Shown in pieces: positions 26,698-38,540 of a DNA stretch of 64,000 bases. The position numbers and the translations under genes were made by a program. The stretch is from Coccinella septempunctata. Taxonomy: Eukaryota > Arthropoda > Insecta > Coleoptera > Coccinellidae. Below the pieces are notes generated by a model. That model made no database searches. It saw only the letters and a list, made by a program, of their open reading frames with translations, and was not told where the DNA came from. The stretch lies in contig NC_058189.1 of assembly GCF_907165205.1 (NCBI RefSeq), forward strand, positions 19,280,001 to 19,344,000. Direction: 5' to 3'. Numbering within the stretch: position 1 is the first letter of the stretch; each line of letters begins with the position of its first letter.

Positions 26698-27648
26698 ATG
26701 TCGAACATGGATGTAAACCGGTTACTCAGTGATGAACTTACATACGAATTACAATTGAGAGGACAATCGATACCGGGTACTGTGATGACTAAACGGAGTC
26801 TACTACGTCAAGTACTTCAGTCTAATGAACCTCTACTACCGCCAACATCATTGAATCCCGCCTCCGAGATTGAGATTTGCCAAAATAAACTCACCGATTT
26901 GGTGGAATCCCTTCAGAACTTCAATCATGAGAATGCAGCTAACGAATTTTCGCGAATTTCCACCCGATTAATACACATACAAGGAAGGCTGGACTTTATT
27001 GTTACTGCAGACACAACACAGTTACAACTAGTTGGACAAATGAAGGCAACTACAGCTAAGGCGTTGGAAACACTAGAGGAGCTACGTAAAAAGAGCAATC
27101 GTGAACAGCTGCAGACATCTAACCGACATCAGAAGTCTCTCTTAGATGTGGAGGTGCCCAGTTCGCCTGGAGTGTCACCGATCCAACCGGAGAGGATTTC
27201 AGGGCTCCGAGAGCCATCGCTTATCGACTTGGGAGATGGTGTCGATCCTCCTGTAGCAGTGGATGTCTCACGTACTGGAACACCTGTAAGGAATCCAACA
27301 TTAGAAGAAGCAAACAGAGACATGACTTACCGTACTCAACAGATCAAACATCTCCAGGAGGCTTATGAGTTCGTCCGTACTAAACTGTACCGTGCCTTCC
27401 AGCAACAGGCTCACCACTACAATCTTCGACGAAGAGAAATCCGATACCATGTGGGAGATAAAGTTCTACGCCGGGACCGTCCTTTATCCTCTGCCGTTGA
27501 CAGTTTTGCCGCCAAGTTGGCTCCGAAGTTTTCCGGACCGTTCACCGTCGTTAAAGTTGTTTCACCTGTCATCTACGACCTGAAAGATACAGAGGGTAGA
27601 AAAATCACTAACATACACATTAAAGATTTAAAACCATTTCATGCATAA
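26698..27648 (+). CDS. Gag N-terminus / integrase C-terminus fusion ORF
   Basis: A 316-residue frame from the ATG at 26698; the frame is open slightly further upstream but without an earlier ATG. Residues 1 to about 200 look like an insect Gypsy Gag: DELTYELQLRG near the start, a basic stretch and a long helical middle. From about residue 208 the protein is the end of integrase: QQIKHLQEAYEFVRTKLYRA, HYNLRRREIRYHVGDKVLRR, then the GPF module (KLAPKFSGPFTVVKVV) to KDLKPF. Everything between, several kilobases in an autonomous element, has been lost with the frame kept. It cannot catalyse anything by itself; it might bind RNA or chromatin. The ORF lacks stops, fitting a young insertion or a maintained non-autonomous lineage. 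Confidence 0.85.
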   Translation: MSNMDVNRLLSDELTYELQLRGQSIPGTVMTKRSLLRQVLQSNEPLLPPTSLNPASEIEICQNKLTDLVESLQNFNHENAANEFSRISTRLIHIQGRLDFIVTADTTQLQLVGQMKATTAKALETLEELRKKSNREQLQTSNRHQKSLLDVEVPSSPGVSPIQPERISGLREPSLIDLGDGVDPPVAVDVSRTGTPVRNPTLEEANRDMTYRTQQIKHLQEAYEFVRTKLYRAFQQQAHHYNLRRREIRYHVGDKVLRRDRPLSSAVDSFAAKLAPKFSGPFTVVKVVSPVIYDLKDTEGRKITNIHIKDLKPFHA

Positions 27649-28918
27649 CCTATAGTTTTGTCATGATCCGTTAACTGTTCTATAGAAATAACCTCTGAAA
27701 GGAGGAAATCCGTTATTTTTTTCCGTTACCGAATATATATATATATTTTCTTTCCGTTACCGATTAAATTATTAGTTTCCGTTTACCTGTTTATCTGAAT
27801 AACTGTAGTTGCTAAATCAACCAGAACCAGTGCATCCGGACAATCTGTCACCAAGAATCAGCAGGTAGAACCAGTAGAGAATTAGCCCACTGTGCCTGTC
27901 CAAGAAGCCGATGCCACCTGCAAGGAGAAATTTTGTAAATCTGAAGCACGTTATTCAGCATACTTATAACCGATTACACCGTAACAATTCCGTTCAAATT
28001 CCGTACAGGCACCACCGTTGACCGAAATACCGTATCTACAGATTTTCATCCGTTCAGCATGCAATTATAAATCAAACCTGTTAAAACTGTCCGAAAAATC
28101 TGTTATTTATGTAAGGAATACCAATAAAGGATACTGTTTCACATTTCAACTGAGTATATCCGTCTATTAATCCAATAGATCTAACAAATTTCTGTCCTGA
28201 ACCGAATCGAAATTACTGTACCGTCAATTTAACACTGTCTACCTGAAGAAACACCGTCTACCTGAAAACAGAAAGCAGAGAAAAACCGTTCCAAGCAGAA
28301 AAGTGGACCCCGAGGAACGATGAAGATCAGAGAATTATTGTTAGAAATTACCCACCTGCAAGTCTCCTGCCGACTCCGAGAGTCCAAACATCCGTATGGC
28401 CAGGTCGAAAGGGGTGAACCGGTCCATTGAGCCCCACGTACCGGAGGTCTTCCACCTGTTGCAGCTCCCACGAATCCTGGGTAACCTACAAAACCACGAT
28501 GGAATTCAAACATCCGCAAACACGGTTAAATTAGATACTCACCGGAGGGATGAAACATGACACGCTTCCGACCAGCGATGAAGATGAATTTCCACATAGA
28601 GAAAGAAGATTTTCCACTATAATAATTGAACATCCACGCACGGAACGCTGAACAAAGTTCTTGACAAGATGGCAGAGACCTGCGCCGAGGTGACTGACGC
28701 TGACATTTCTGCGTGCGCATTGGAACTACCCTTGCCAACCATAGAGAGGAATAGGTACTTGTGATAAGTTCTACTCTGTAATCTGTACTTGTGATCTGGT
28801 CACGTGCATTTATAGGTGGCGCGCGCGAAAGTAAGGTCATTATTTCTAGGGGTAGATAGAGTCGTGAAATTAAACTCACTATTTCATCGTAAGTTAATTT
28901 CTTCCGAGGTGGAGGTAG
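27649..28918 (+). other. 3' internal region of Gypsy-type element, no gene seen
   Basis: About 1.27 kb between the ORF and the 3' LTR. It holds a short TA run near 27737-27746 and ends in a purine-rich tract (28907-28917) suited to plus-strand priming. Minus-strand open frames at 28229-28519 and 28526-28879 have no recognisable similarity and are not called. No envelope-like coding is visible. Confidence 0.6.
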
Positions 28919-30313
28919 TGTAATGAACCCCAGTTTTCTGAGGAAAATTGGAGTTCATCTTAGTGCATTTTTTCGTTTTAAATTTCCGTCTTTGAAAATA
29001 TTTTAATTCTCGAATATTCCGTACGTTCATTCCGACAGGCAGAGTAAATGTAAAAAACCGCTTATCTGTATTTCACGTTGTTTTTCTTACATGCCGCTGA
29101 AGATTTCGACGTTTTTCATCTGTTGATATGCGATAAACCGGAGCTGACGACGTTTTTCAGTCTTGTCGTATTCTGGAATTTTCAGATTTTTACCGTGAGA
29201 GGGGATATGCCTATAAAAGCAAATTTTCCCCCCGCGACGGTCACTTTTCGACTTTTCGACCGTTACTTCAGTTCGTCGGCTCACTTTTGAATTTTACTTC
29301 AGTGCTTTCCTTTCGCTTGAGTATTATTTCGCTTTCTAACGTGGTTTCTAACTTCTAGTATAAATTCAGTTGATTTTCCGTAGTACTTTCGCCGTTGAGA
29401 ATAATCATTTTGTGTTATTTGCATCAGTGCTTAGAATTAATTTTTTTTAGTTTTTCTTTTTTTAAATCCTTTGAGTTTCGAGTGCTTGAAACAAAGGAGG
29501 TAGGTCCCCGTCTGTACCGTTCAGTTTCTTTGTTAGACCTACGCCGTTACTTCTTTAACTTTGACACTGCTGTACTGTATCGTTTCCTGTTGTATTTTAT
29601 CGTTCTTTACCCTGTTTCGCGAGTCTGACTTTTCCCTTCGCTATCAGTCATGGCGTGTTAACCCTTGGGGTACTGAAGGGAAAGTTCCGTCAACCCCCTG
29701 TCCGCGTCATAAGTGTTAAATCCGAAATCTCTTCTTTTCTGTCAGTCATGGCGTGTTAACCCTTGGGGCAGAGAATAAGAGATACCGCAAGTAGTCAGTG
29801 AAATCCCGTAGTTGCGCTAAAAATAGACATTTTCTTCGCTGTCAGTCATGGCGTGTTAACCCTTGGGGCAGCGAATAAAAGTCTCGAACAGATCCGCCCT
29901 TATTGTGTTTCATTCCCGGAGAGATACAACTACACACCGATACCGTATAGCAAGTCCTTAGCATTCGTCAGTTCTGGTTGGCGCATTTTTATTGAACCGT
30001 TAATTTTTCACTACACCCGGTATAAATTTCATAAAGTGCTCGTGACCGGATAAGATTTCCCGAATGTATTTTCACTGATAGAATCACTCATATTTTATAT
30101 CACACATATCTCCCTTTGACATGTGATTAGTTTCCGAAGTTGTGAATAAACGTTTACATAGTTCGATTTTGACTTCTTCGTTGTCGCTACTACCCTAGAC
30201 AACACCGAGCTCTGTCTCTGGCTAGCAGCTACCCTGGTAGGTTTGCTATTCTTCCTATTGAAAAGAATAGCTGGCGCTCGAGATTAAGGCTTCTCCGAGA
30301 AACGCACGTTACA
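28919..30313 (+). repeat. 3' LTR of Gypsy-type element
   Basis: 1395 bp, matching the 5' LTR but with three rather than two copies of the CAGTCATGGCGTGTTAACCC unit, starting at 29644, 29743 and 29843. The extra unit accounts for the whole 100-bp length difference. It ends GTTACA and is followed by CAGC. Confidence 0.93.
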
Positions 30314-33300
30314 CAGCACTACAAAATCGGTCTGAGCCAAACATCTGATGGACGATTTTTATTCAAACTAAGCCAATACTGTATGGAGATATCAACATAC
30401 AGGTTCCAATTATTCAACGATTCGAGCATTCTGAGGATCGAAAATTTCGAGGCGTTTGAATGAAAATCGTCTATTTAGTGAGTCAACACAATAAGACACA
30501 ATATTGATCTACCTTATATGGTGTATTCAAAAGCACTCACAACATTCTCGTCAAAATATCAACACTACAAAATCGGTCTGAGCCAAACATCTGATGGACG
30601 ATTTTTATTCAAACTAAGCCAATACTGTATGGAGATATCAACATACAGGTTCCAATTATTCAACGATTCGAGCATTCTGAGGATCGAAAATTTCGAGGCG
30701 TTTGAATGAAAATCGTCTATTTAGTGAGTCAACACAATAAGACACAATATTGATCTACCTTATATGGTGTATTCAAAAGCACTCACAACATTCTCGTCAA
30801 AATATCAACACTACATAATCGGTCTGAGCCAAACATCTGATGGACGATTTTTATTCAAACTAAGCCAATACTGTATGGAGATATCAACATACAGGTTCCA
30901 ATTATTCAACGATTCGAGCATTCTGAGGATCGAAAATTTCGAGGCGTTTGAATGAAAATCGTCTATTTAGTGAGTCAACACAATAAGACACAATATTGAT
31001 CTACCTTATATGGTGTATTCAAAAGCACTCACAACATTCTCGTCAAAATATCAACACTACATAATCGGTCTGAGCCGAACATCTGATGGACGATTTTTAT
31101 TCAAACTAAGCCAATACTGTATGGAGATATCAACATACAGGTTCCAATTATTCAACGATTCGAGCATTCTGAGGATCGAAAATTTCGAGGCGTTTGAATG
31201 AAAATCGTCTATTTAGTGAGTCAACACAATAAGACACAATATTGATCTACCTTATATGGTGTATTCAAAAGCACTCACAACATTCTCGTCAAAATATCAA
31301 CACTACATAATCGGTCTGAGCCGAACATCTGATGGACGATTTTTATTCAAACTAAGCCAATACTGTATGGAGATATCAACATACAGGTTCCAATTATTCA
31401 ACGATTCGAGCATTCTGAGGATCGAAAATTTCGAGGCGTTTGAATGAAAATCGTCTATTTAGTGAGTCAACACAATAAGATACAATATTGATCTACCTCA
31501 TATGGTGTCTTCAAAAGCACTCACAACACTCTCATCAAAATATCAGCACTACAAAATCGGTCTGAGCCAAACATCTGATGGACGATTTTTATTCAAACTA
31601 AGCCAATACTGTATGGAGATATCAACATACAGGTTCCAATTATTCAACGATTCGAGCATTCTGAGGATCGAAAATTTCGAGGCGTTTGAATGAAAATCGT
31701 CTATTTAGTGAGTCAACACAATCAGACACAATATTGATCTACCTTATATGGTGTATTCAAAAGCACTCACAACATTCTCGTCAAAATATCAACACTACAT
31801 AATCGGTCTGAGCCAAACATCTGATGGACGATTTTTATTCAAACTAAGCCAATACTGTATGGAGATATCAACATACAGGTTCCAATTATTCAACGATTCG
31901 AGCATTCTGAGGATCGAAAATTTCGAGGCGTTTGAATGAAAATCGTCTATTTAGTGAGTCAACACAATAAGACACAATATTGATCTACCTCATATGGTGT
32001 CTTCAAAAGCACTCACAACACTCTCATCAAAATATCAGCACTACAAAATCGGTCTGAGCCAAACATCTGATGGACGATTTTTATTCAAACTAAGCCAATA
32101 CTGTATGGAGATATCAACATACAGGTTCCAATTATTCAACGATTCGAGCATTCTGAGGATCGAAAATTTCGAGGCGTTTGAATGAAAATCGTCTATTTAG
32201 TGAGTCAACACAATAAGACACAATATTGATCTACCTTATATGGTGTATTCAAAAGCACTCACAACATTCTCGTCAAAATATCAACACTACATAATCGGTC
32301 TGAGCCAAACATCTGATGGACGATTTTTATTCAAACTAAGCCAATACTGTATGGAGATATCAACATACAGGTTCCAATTATTCAACGATTCGAGCATTCT
32401 GAGGATCGAAAATTTCGAGGCGTTTGAATGAAAATCGTCTATTTAGTGAGTCAACACAATAAGACACAATATTGATCTACCTTATATGGTGTATTCAAAA
32501 GCACTCACAACATTCTCGTCAAAATATCAACACTACAAAATCGGTCTGAGCCAAACATCTGATGGACGATTTTTATTCAAACTAAGCCAATACTGTATGG
32601 AGATATCAACATACAGGTTCCAATTATTCAACGATTCGAGCATTCTGAGGATCGAAAATTTCGAGGCGTTCGAATGAAAATCGTCTATTTAGTGAGTCAA
32701 CACAATAAGACACAATATTGATCTACCTTATATGGTGTATTCAAAAGCACTCACAACATTCTCGTCAAAATATCAACACTACATAATCGGTCTGAGCCAA
32801 ACATCTGATGGACGATTTTTATTCAAACTAAGCCAATACTGTATGGAGATATCAACATACAGGTTCCAATTATTCAACGATTCGAGCATTCTGAGGATCG
32901 AAAATTTCGAGGCGTTTGAATGAAAATCGTCTATTTAGTGAGTCAACACAATAAGACACAATATTGATCTACCTTATATGGTGTATTCAAAAGCACTCAC
33001 AACATTCTCGTCAAAATATCAACACTACATAATCAGTCTGAGCCGAACATCTGATGGACGATTTTTATTCAAACTAAGCCAATACTGTATGGAGATATCA
33101 ACATACAGGTTCCAATTATTCAACGATTCGAGCATTCTGAGGATCGAAAATTTCGAGGCGTTTGAATGAAAATCGTCTATTTAGTGAGTCAACACAATAA
33201 GACACAATATTGATCTACCTTATATGGTGTATTCAAAAGCACTCACAACATTCTCGTCAAAATATCAACACTACATAATCGGTCTGAGCCGAACATCTGA

Positions 33301-36300
33301 TGGACGATTTTTATTCAAACTAAGCCAATACTGTATGGAGATATCAACATACAGGTTCCAATTATTCAACGATTCGAGCATTCTGAGGATCGAAAATTTC
33401 GAGGCGTTTGAATGAAAATCGTCTATTTAGTGAGTCAACACAATAAGACACAATATTGATCTACCTTATATGGTGTATTCAAAAGCACTCACAACATTCT
33501 CGTCAAAATATCAACACTACATAATCGGTCTGAGCCGAACATCTGATGGAAGATTTTTATTCAAACTAAGCCAATACTGTATGGAGATATCAACATACAG
33601 GTTCCAATTATTCAACGATTCGAGCATTCTGAGGATCGAAAATTTCGAGGCGTTTGAATGAAAATCGTCTATTTAGTGAGTCAACACAATAAGACACAAT
33701 ATTGATCTACCTCATATGGTGTATTCAAAAGCACTCACAACATTCTCGTCAAAATATCAACACTACAAAATCGGTCTGAGCCAAACATCTGATGGACGAT
33801 TTTTATTCAAACTAAGCCAATACTGTATGGAGATATCAACATACAGGTTCCAATTATTCAACGATTCGAGCATTCTAAGGATCGAAAATTTCGAGGCGTT
33901 TGAATAAAAATCGTCTATTTAGTGAGTCAACACAATAAGACACAATATTGATCTACCTTATATGGTGTATTCAAAAGCACTCACAACATTCTCGTCAAAA
34001 TATCAACACTACATAATCGGTCTGAGCCAAACATCTGATGGACGATTTTTATTCAAACTAAGCCAATACTGTATGGAGATATCAACATACAGGTTCCAAT
34101 TATTCAACGATTCGAGCATTCTGAGGATCGAAAATTTCGAGGCGTTCGAATGAAAATCGTCTATTTAGTGAGTCAACACAATAAGACACAATATTGATAT
34201 ACCTCATATGGTGTATTCAAAAGCACTCACAACATTCTCGTCAAAATATCAACACTACAAAATCGGTCTGAGCCAAACATCTGATGGACGATTTTTATTC
34301 AAACTAAGCCAATACTGTATGGAGATATCAACATACAGGTTCCAATTATTCAACGATTCGAGCATTCTGAGGATCGAAAATTTCGAGGCGTTTGAATGAA
34401 AATCGTCTATTTAGTGAGTCAACACAATAAGACACAATATTGATCTACCTCATATGGTGTATTCGAAAGCACTCACAACATTCTCATCAAAATATCAACA
34501 CTACAAAATCGGTCTGAGCCAAACATCTGATGGACGATTTTTATTCAAACTAAGCCAATACTGTATGGAGATATCAACATACAGGTTCCAATTATTCAAC
34601 GATTTGAGCATTCTGAGGATCGAAAATTTCGAGGCGTTTGAATGAAAATCGTCTATTTAGTGAGTCAACACAATAAGACACAATATTGATCTACCTCATA
34701 TGGTGTCTTCAAAAGCACTCACAACACTCTCATCAAAATATCAGCACTACAAAATCGGTCTGAGCCAAACATCTGATGGACGATTTTTATTCAAACTAAG
34801 CCAATACTGTATGGAGATATCAACATACAGATTCCAATTATTCAACGACTCGAGCATTCTAAGGATCGAAAATTTCGAGGCGTTTGAATGAAAATTGTCT
34901 ATTAGGTGAGTCAACACTATAAGGCACAATATTGATCTACCTCATATGGTGTATTCAAAAGCACTCACAATATTCTCATCAAAATATCAGCACTACAAAA
35001 TCGGTCTGAGCCAAACATCTGATGGACGATTTTTTTTCAAACTAAGCCAATACTGTATGGAGATATCAACATACAGATTCCAATTATTCAACGACTCGAG
35101 CATTCTAAGGATCGAAAAATTCGAGGCGTTTGAATGAAAATTGTCTATTAGGTGAGTCAACACTATAAGGCACAATATTGATCTACCTCATATGGTGTAT
35201 TCAAAAGCACTCACAATATTCTCATCAAAATATCAACACTACAAAATCGGTCTGAGCCGAGCATGTGATGGACGATTTTTATTCAAACTAAGCCAATACT
35301 GTATGGAGATATAAACATACAGGTTCCAATTATTCAACGATTCGAGCATTCTAAGAATCCAATATTTCGAGGCGTTCGAATGAAAATCGTCTATTTAGTG
35401 AGTCAACACAATAAGACACAATATTGATCTACCTCATATTGTGTATTCAAAAGCACTCACAACATTCTCATCAAAATATCAACACTACAGAATCGGTCTG
35501 AGCCAAACATCTGATGGACGATTTTTATTCAAACTAAGCCAATACTATATGGAGATATCAACATACAGGTTCCAATTATTCAACGATTCGAGCATTCTAA
35601 GGATCGAAAATTTCGAGGCGTTTGAATGAAAATCGTCTATTTAGTGAGTCAACACAATAAGACACAATATTGATCTACATCATATGGTGTATTCAAAAGC
35701 ACTCACTATATTCTCATCAAAATATCAACACTACAAAATCGGTCTGAGCCGAGCATGTGATGGCGATTTTTATTCAAACTAAGCCAATACTGTATGGAGA
35801 TATCAACATACAGGTTCCAATTATTCAACGATTCGAGCATTCTAAGAATCCAATATTTCGAGGCGTTCGAATGAAAATCGTCTATTTAGTGAGTCAACAC
35901 TATAAGGCACAATATTGATCTACCTCATATGGTGTATTCAAAAGCACTCACAATATTCTCATCAAAATATCAGCACTACAAAATCGGTCTGAGCCAAACA
36001 TCTGATGGACGATTTTTATTCAAACTAAGCCAATACTATATGGAGATATCAACATACAGGTTCCAATTATTCAACGATTCGAGCATTCTAAGGATCGAAA
36101 ATTTCGAGGCGTTTGAATGAAAATCGTCTATTTAGTGAGTCAACACAATAAGACACAATATTGATCTACATCATATGGTGTATTCAAAAGCACTCACTAT
36201 ATTCTCATCAAAATATCAACACTACAAAATCGGTCTGAGCCGAGCATGTGATGGCGATTTTTATTCAAACTAAGCCAATACTGTATGGAGATATCAACAT

Positions 36301-37599
36301 ACAGGTTCCAATTATTCAACGATTCGAGCATTCTAAGAATCGAATAGTTCGAGGCGTTCGAATGAAAATAGTCTATTTAGTGAGTCAACACTATAAGGCA
36401 CAATATTGATCTACCTCATATGGTGTATTCAAAAGCTCTCACAACATTCTCATCAAAATATCAACACTACAAAATCGGTCTGAGCCAAACATCTTATAAA
36501 CGATTTTTATTAAAACTAAGCCAATACTGTATGGAGATATCAACATACAGGTTCCAATTATTCAACGATTCGAGCATTCTAAGGATCGAAAATTTCGAGG
36601 CGTTTGAATGAAAATCGTCTATTTAGTGAGTCAACACAATAAGACACAATATTGATCTACCTCATATGGTGTATTCAAAAGCACTCACAACATTCTCATC
36701 AAAATATCAACACTACAAAATCGGTCTGAGCCAAACATCTGATGGACGATTTTTATTCAAACTAAGCCAATACTGTATGGAGATATCAACATACAGGTTC
36801 CAATTATTCAACGATTCGAGCATTCTAAGTATCGAAAATTTCGAGGCGTTTGAATGAAAATCGTCTATTTAGTGAGTCAACACAATAAGACACAATATTG
36901 ATCTACCTCATATGGTGTATTCAAAAGCACCCACAATATTCTCATCGAAATATCAGCACTACAAAATCGGTCTGAGCCAAACATCTGATCGACTTATTCA
37001 ACGATTCGAGCATTCTAAGAGTCGAATATTTCGAGGCGTTCGAATGAAAATCGTCTATTTAGTGAGTCAACACAATAAGACACAATATTGTTCTACCTCA
37101 TATGGTGTATTCAAAAGCACCCACAATATTCTCATCAAAATATCAACACTACAAAATCGGTCTGAGCCGAGCATGTGATGGACGATTTTTATTCAAACTA
37201 AGCCAATACTGTATGGAGATATAAACATACAGGTTCCAATTATTCAACGATTCGAGCATTCTAAGAATCCAATATTTCGAGGCGTTCGAATGAAAATCGT
37301 CTATTTAGTGAGTCAACACTATAAGGCACAATATTGATCTACCTCATATGGTGTATTCAAAAGCACTCACAATATTCTCATCAAAATATCAGCACTACAA
37401 AATCGGTCTGAGCCAAACATCTGATGGACGATTTTTATTCAAACTAAGCCAATACTGTATGGAGATATCAACATACAGATTCCAATTATTCAACGACTCG
37501 AGCATTCTAAGGATCGAAAATTTCGAGGCGTTTGAATGAAAATTGTCTATTAGGTGAGTCAACACTATAAGGCACAATATTGATCTACCTCATATGGTG
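30314..37599 (+). repeat. 246-bp satellite array, block 3 (about 30 monomers)
   Basis: Continues the monomer interrupted at 24367. Up to about 34880 the units are of the same homogenised type as block 2. From about 34900 they revert to the block 1 type (CTCATC, CTAAGG, SRAC-type units, TAAGGCAC spacers), and a 190-bp short monomer appears at about 36912-37101. The switch marks the edge of a homogenised domain. The block ends at ATATGGTG, where BEL-A is inserted; TGGTG (37595-37599) is its left TSD. Confidence 0.97.
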
Positions 37600-38024
37600 T
37601 GTACGAAACGTACAATAAATATCCAAAATTAGATATATCAAAAATTCATAAACTCAATTCAACCAAATATTTCCATTCGAAATTATTCAGATCATCCGCT
37701 CTTTCATAATTGTTATTTCCTGTATAAGTAGGCCAGGTGAGACAAAGGTTTGCAATAGTTTGTTTTAATATCTAACATTCCTTAATCCAACTGCAGCAAT
37801 TTTGCAAGTAAAGAAAAATGTACTGAATATGCAAAATGTAAGTCGATTTCGATTATGTGGTCTTGACGTCATTGTACAATTTGACTATATATAGTTTGTT
37901 AGATTAGGAAATAAACGTTCATTAACAAGTGATCCGCATTATCAATCTCATTCCTCGAGTCCCTAAATTTTCACCAACCCAGAACTCTTAGAACTTGAGG
38001 TACAATTGAGATACCACCCCAACA
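37600..38024 (+). repeat. 5' LTR of BEL-A
   Basis: 425 bp. A TATA-like GACTATATATAG lies near 37882 and AATAAA near 37910, consistent with promoter and polyadenylation signals. Confidence 0.93.
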
Positions 38025-38060
38025 TTGGTCCTTCGAGCCGGATCATTGGTCCTTCGAGCC
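38025..38060 (+). promoter_or_regulatory. BEL-type primer-binding site, present twice
   Basis: TTGGTCCTTCGAGCCGGA follows the 5' LTR directly, the tRNA-Arg-type site typical of BEL/Pao elements. A second TTGGTCCTTCGAGCC starts 21 bp later at about 38046. BEL-B has one site with a single change (42468). Confidence 0.8.
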
Positions 38061-38069
38061 TACAATCAA

Positions 38070-38440
38070 CCACCAGGGACTTTGGAATACATCCACTGAA
38101 CCCACAGCAAGAAGCAGTCAACGGACTCAACCACCAGGGACTTTGGAATACATCCACTGAACCCACATCAAGAAGCAGTCAACGGACTCAACCACCAGGG
38201 ACTTTGGAATACATCCACTGAACCCACATCAAGAAGCAGTCAACGGACTCAACCACCAGGGACTTTGGAATACATCCACTGAACCCACATCGAGAAGCAG
38301 TCAACGGACTCAACCACCAGGGACTTTGGAATACATCCACTGAACCCACATCGAGAAGCAGTCAGCGGACTCAACCACCAGGGACATTGGAATACATCCA
38401 CTGAACCCACATCAAGAAGCAGTCAACGGACTCAACCACC
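38070..38440 (+). repeat. 61-bp minisatellite in BEL-A leader (about 6 copies)
   Basis: Units starting CACCAGGGACTTTGGAATAC begin at 38071, 38132, 38193, 38254, 38315 and 38376, with a partial seventh near 38437. The units are nearly identical, with only single-base changes. It sits between the primer-binding site and the Gag start, in the leader of the genomic RNA. Confidence 0.93.
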
Positions 38441-38540
38441 AGGACAACACCCACTGTATCCACGATCCACAAGGAATAAACCACCCACATAATATCCAGC
38501 CACTGAATCCATCAGCCAGCAACACAAAGATAAAAAAAAG

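Larger units (their letters stand above)
24368..30313 (+). mobile_element. Non-autonomous Ty3/Gypsy-type LTR retrotransposon
   Basis: A 5946-bp element with 1295-bp and 1395-bp LTRs (TG...CA ends), a 4-bp TSD, a primer-binding site and a purine-rich tract (GAGGTGGAGGTAG) before the 3' LTR. The internal region is only 3256 bp and has one ORF, joining a Gag-like N-terminus to an integrase C-terminus. Protease, RT, RNase H and the integrase core are absent. The LTRs differ in the copy number of a 100-bp repeat and, on side-by-side reading, one substitution near 24395, so the insertion is recent. It must have been copied by enzymes from an intact relative. Confidence 0.92.
19110..34880 (+). repeat. 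Higher-order duplication flanking the Gypsy element, offset 13084 bp
   Basis: About 11 monomers at 19110-21800 recur at about 32190-34880. Matching private variants include AATCAGTCTGAGCCG (about 19949 and 33033), TGAATAAAAATCG (20818 and 33902), the GATTTGAGC monomer (21519 and 34603) and a rare GTTCGAATG (about 19585 and 32669). The offset of 13084 minus the 5946-bp Gypsy element and its 4-bp TSD is 7134, exactly 29 monomers. The duplication therefore behaves as two in-register blocks 29 monomers apart in the array as it stood without the insertion. Confidence 0.85.

Noticed and set aside
28229..28879. Minus-strand frames in the 3' part of the Gypsy-type element
   Set aside because: Antisense to the element, no recognisable motif, probably chance.
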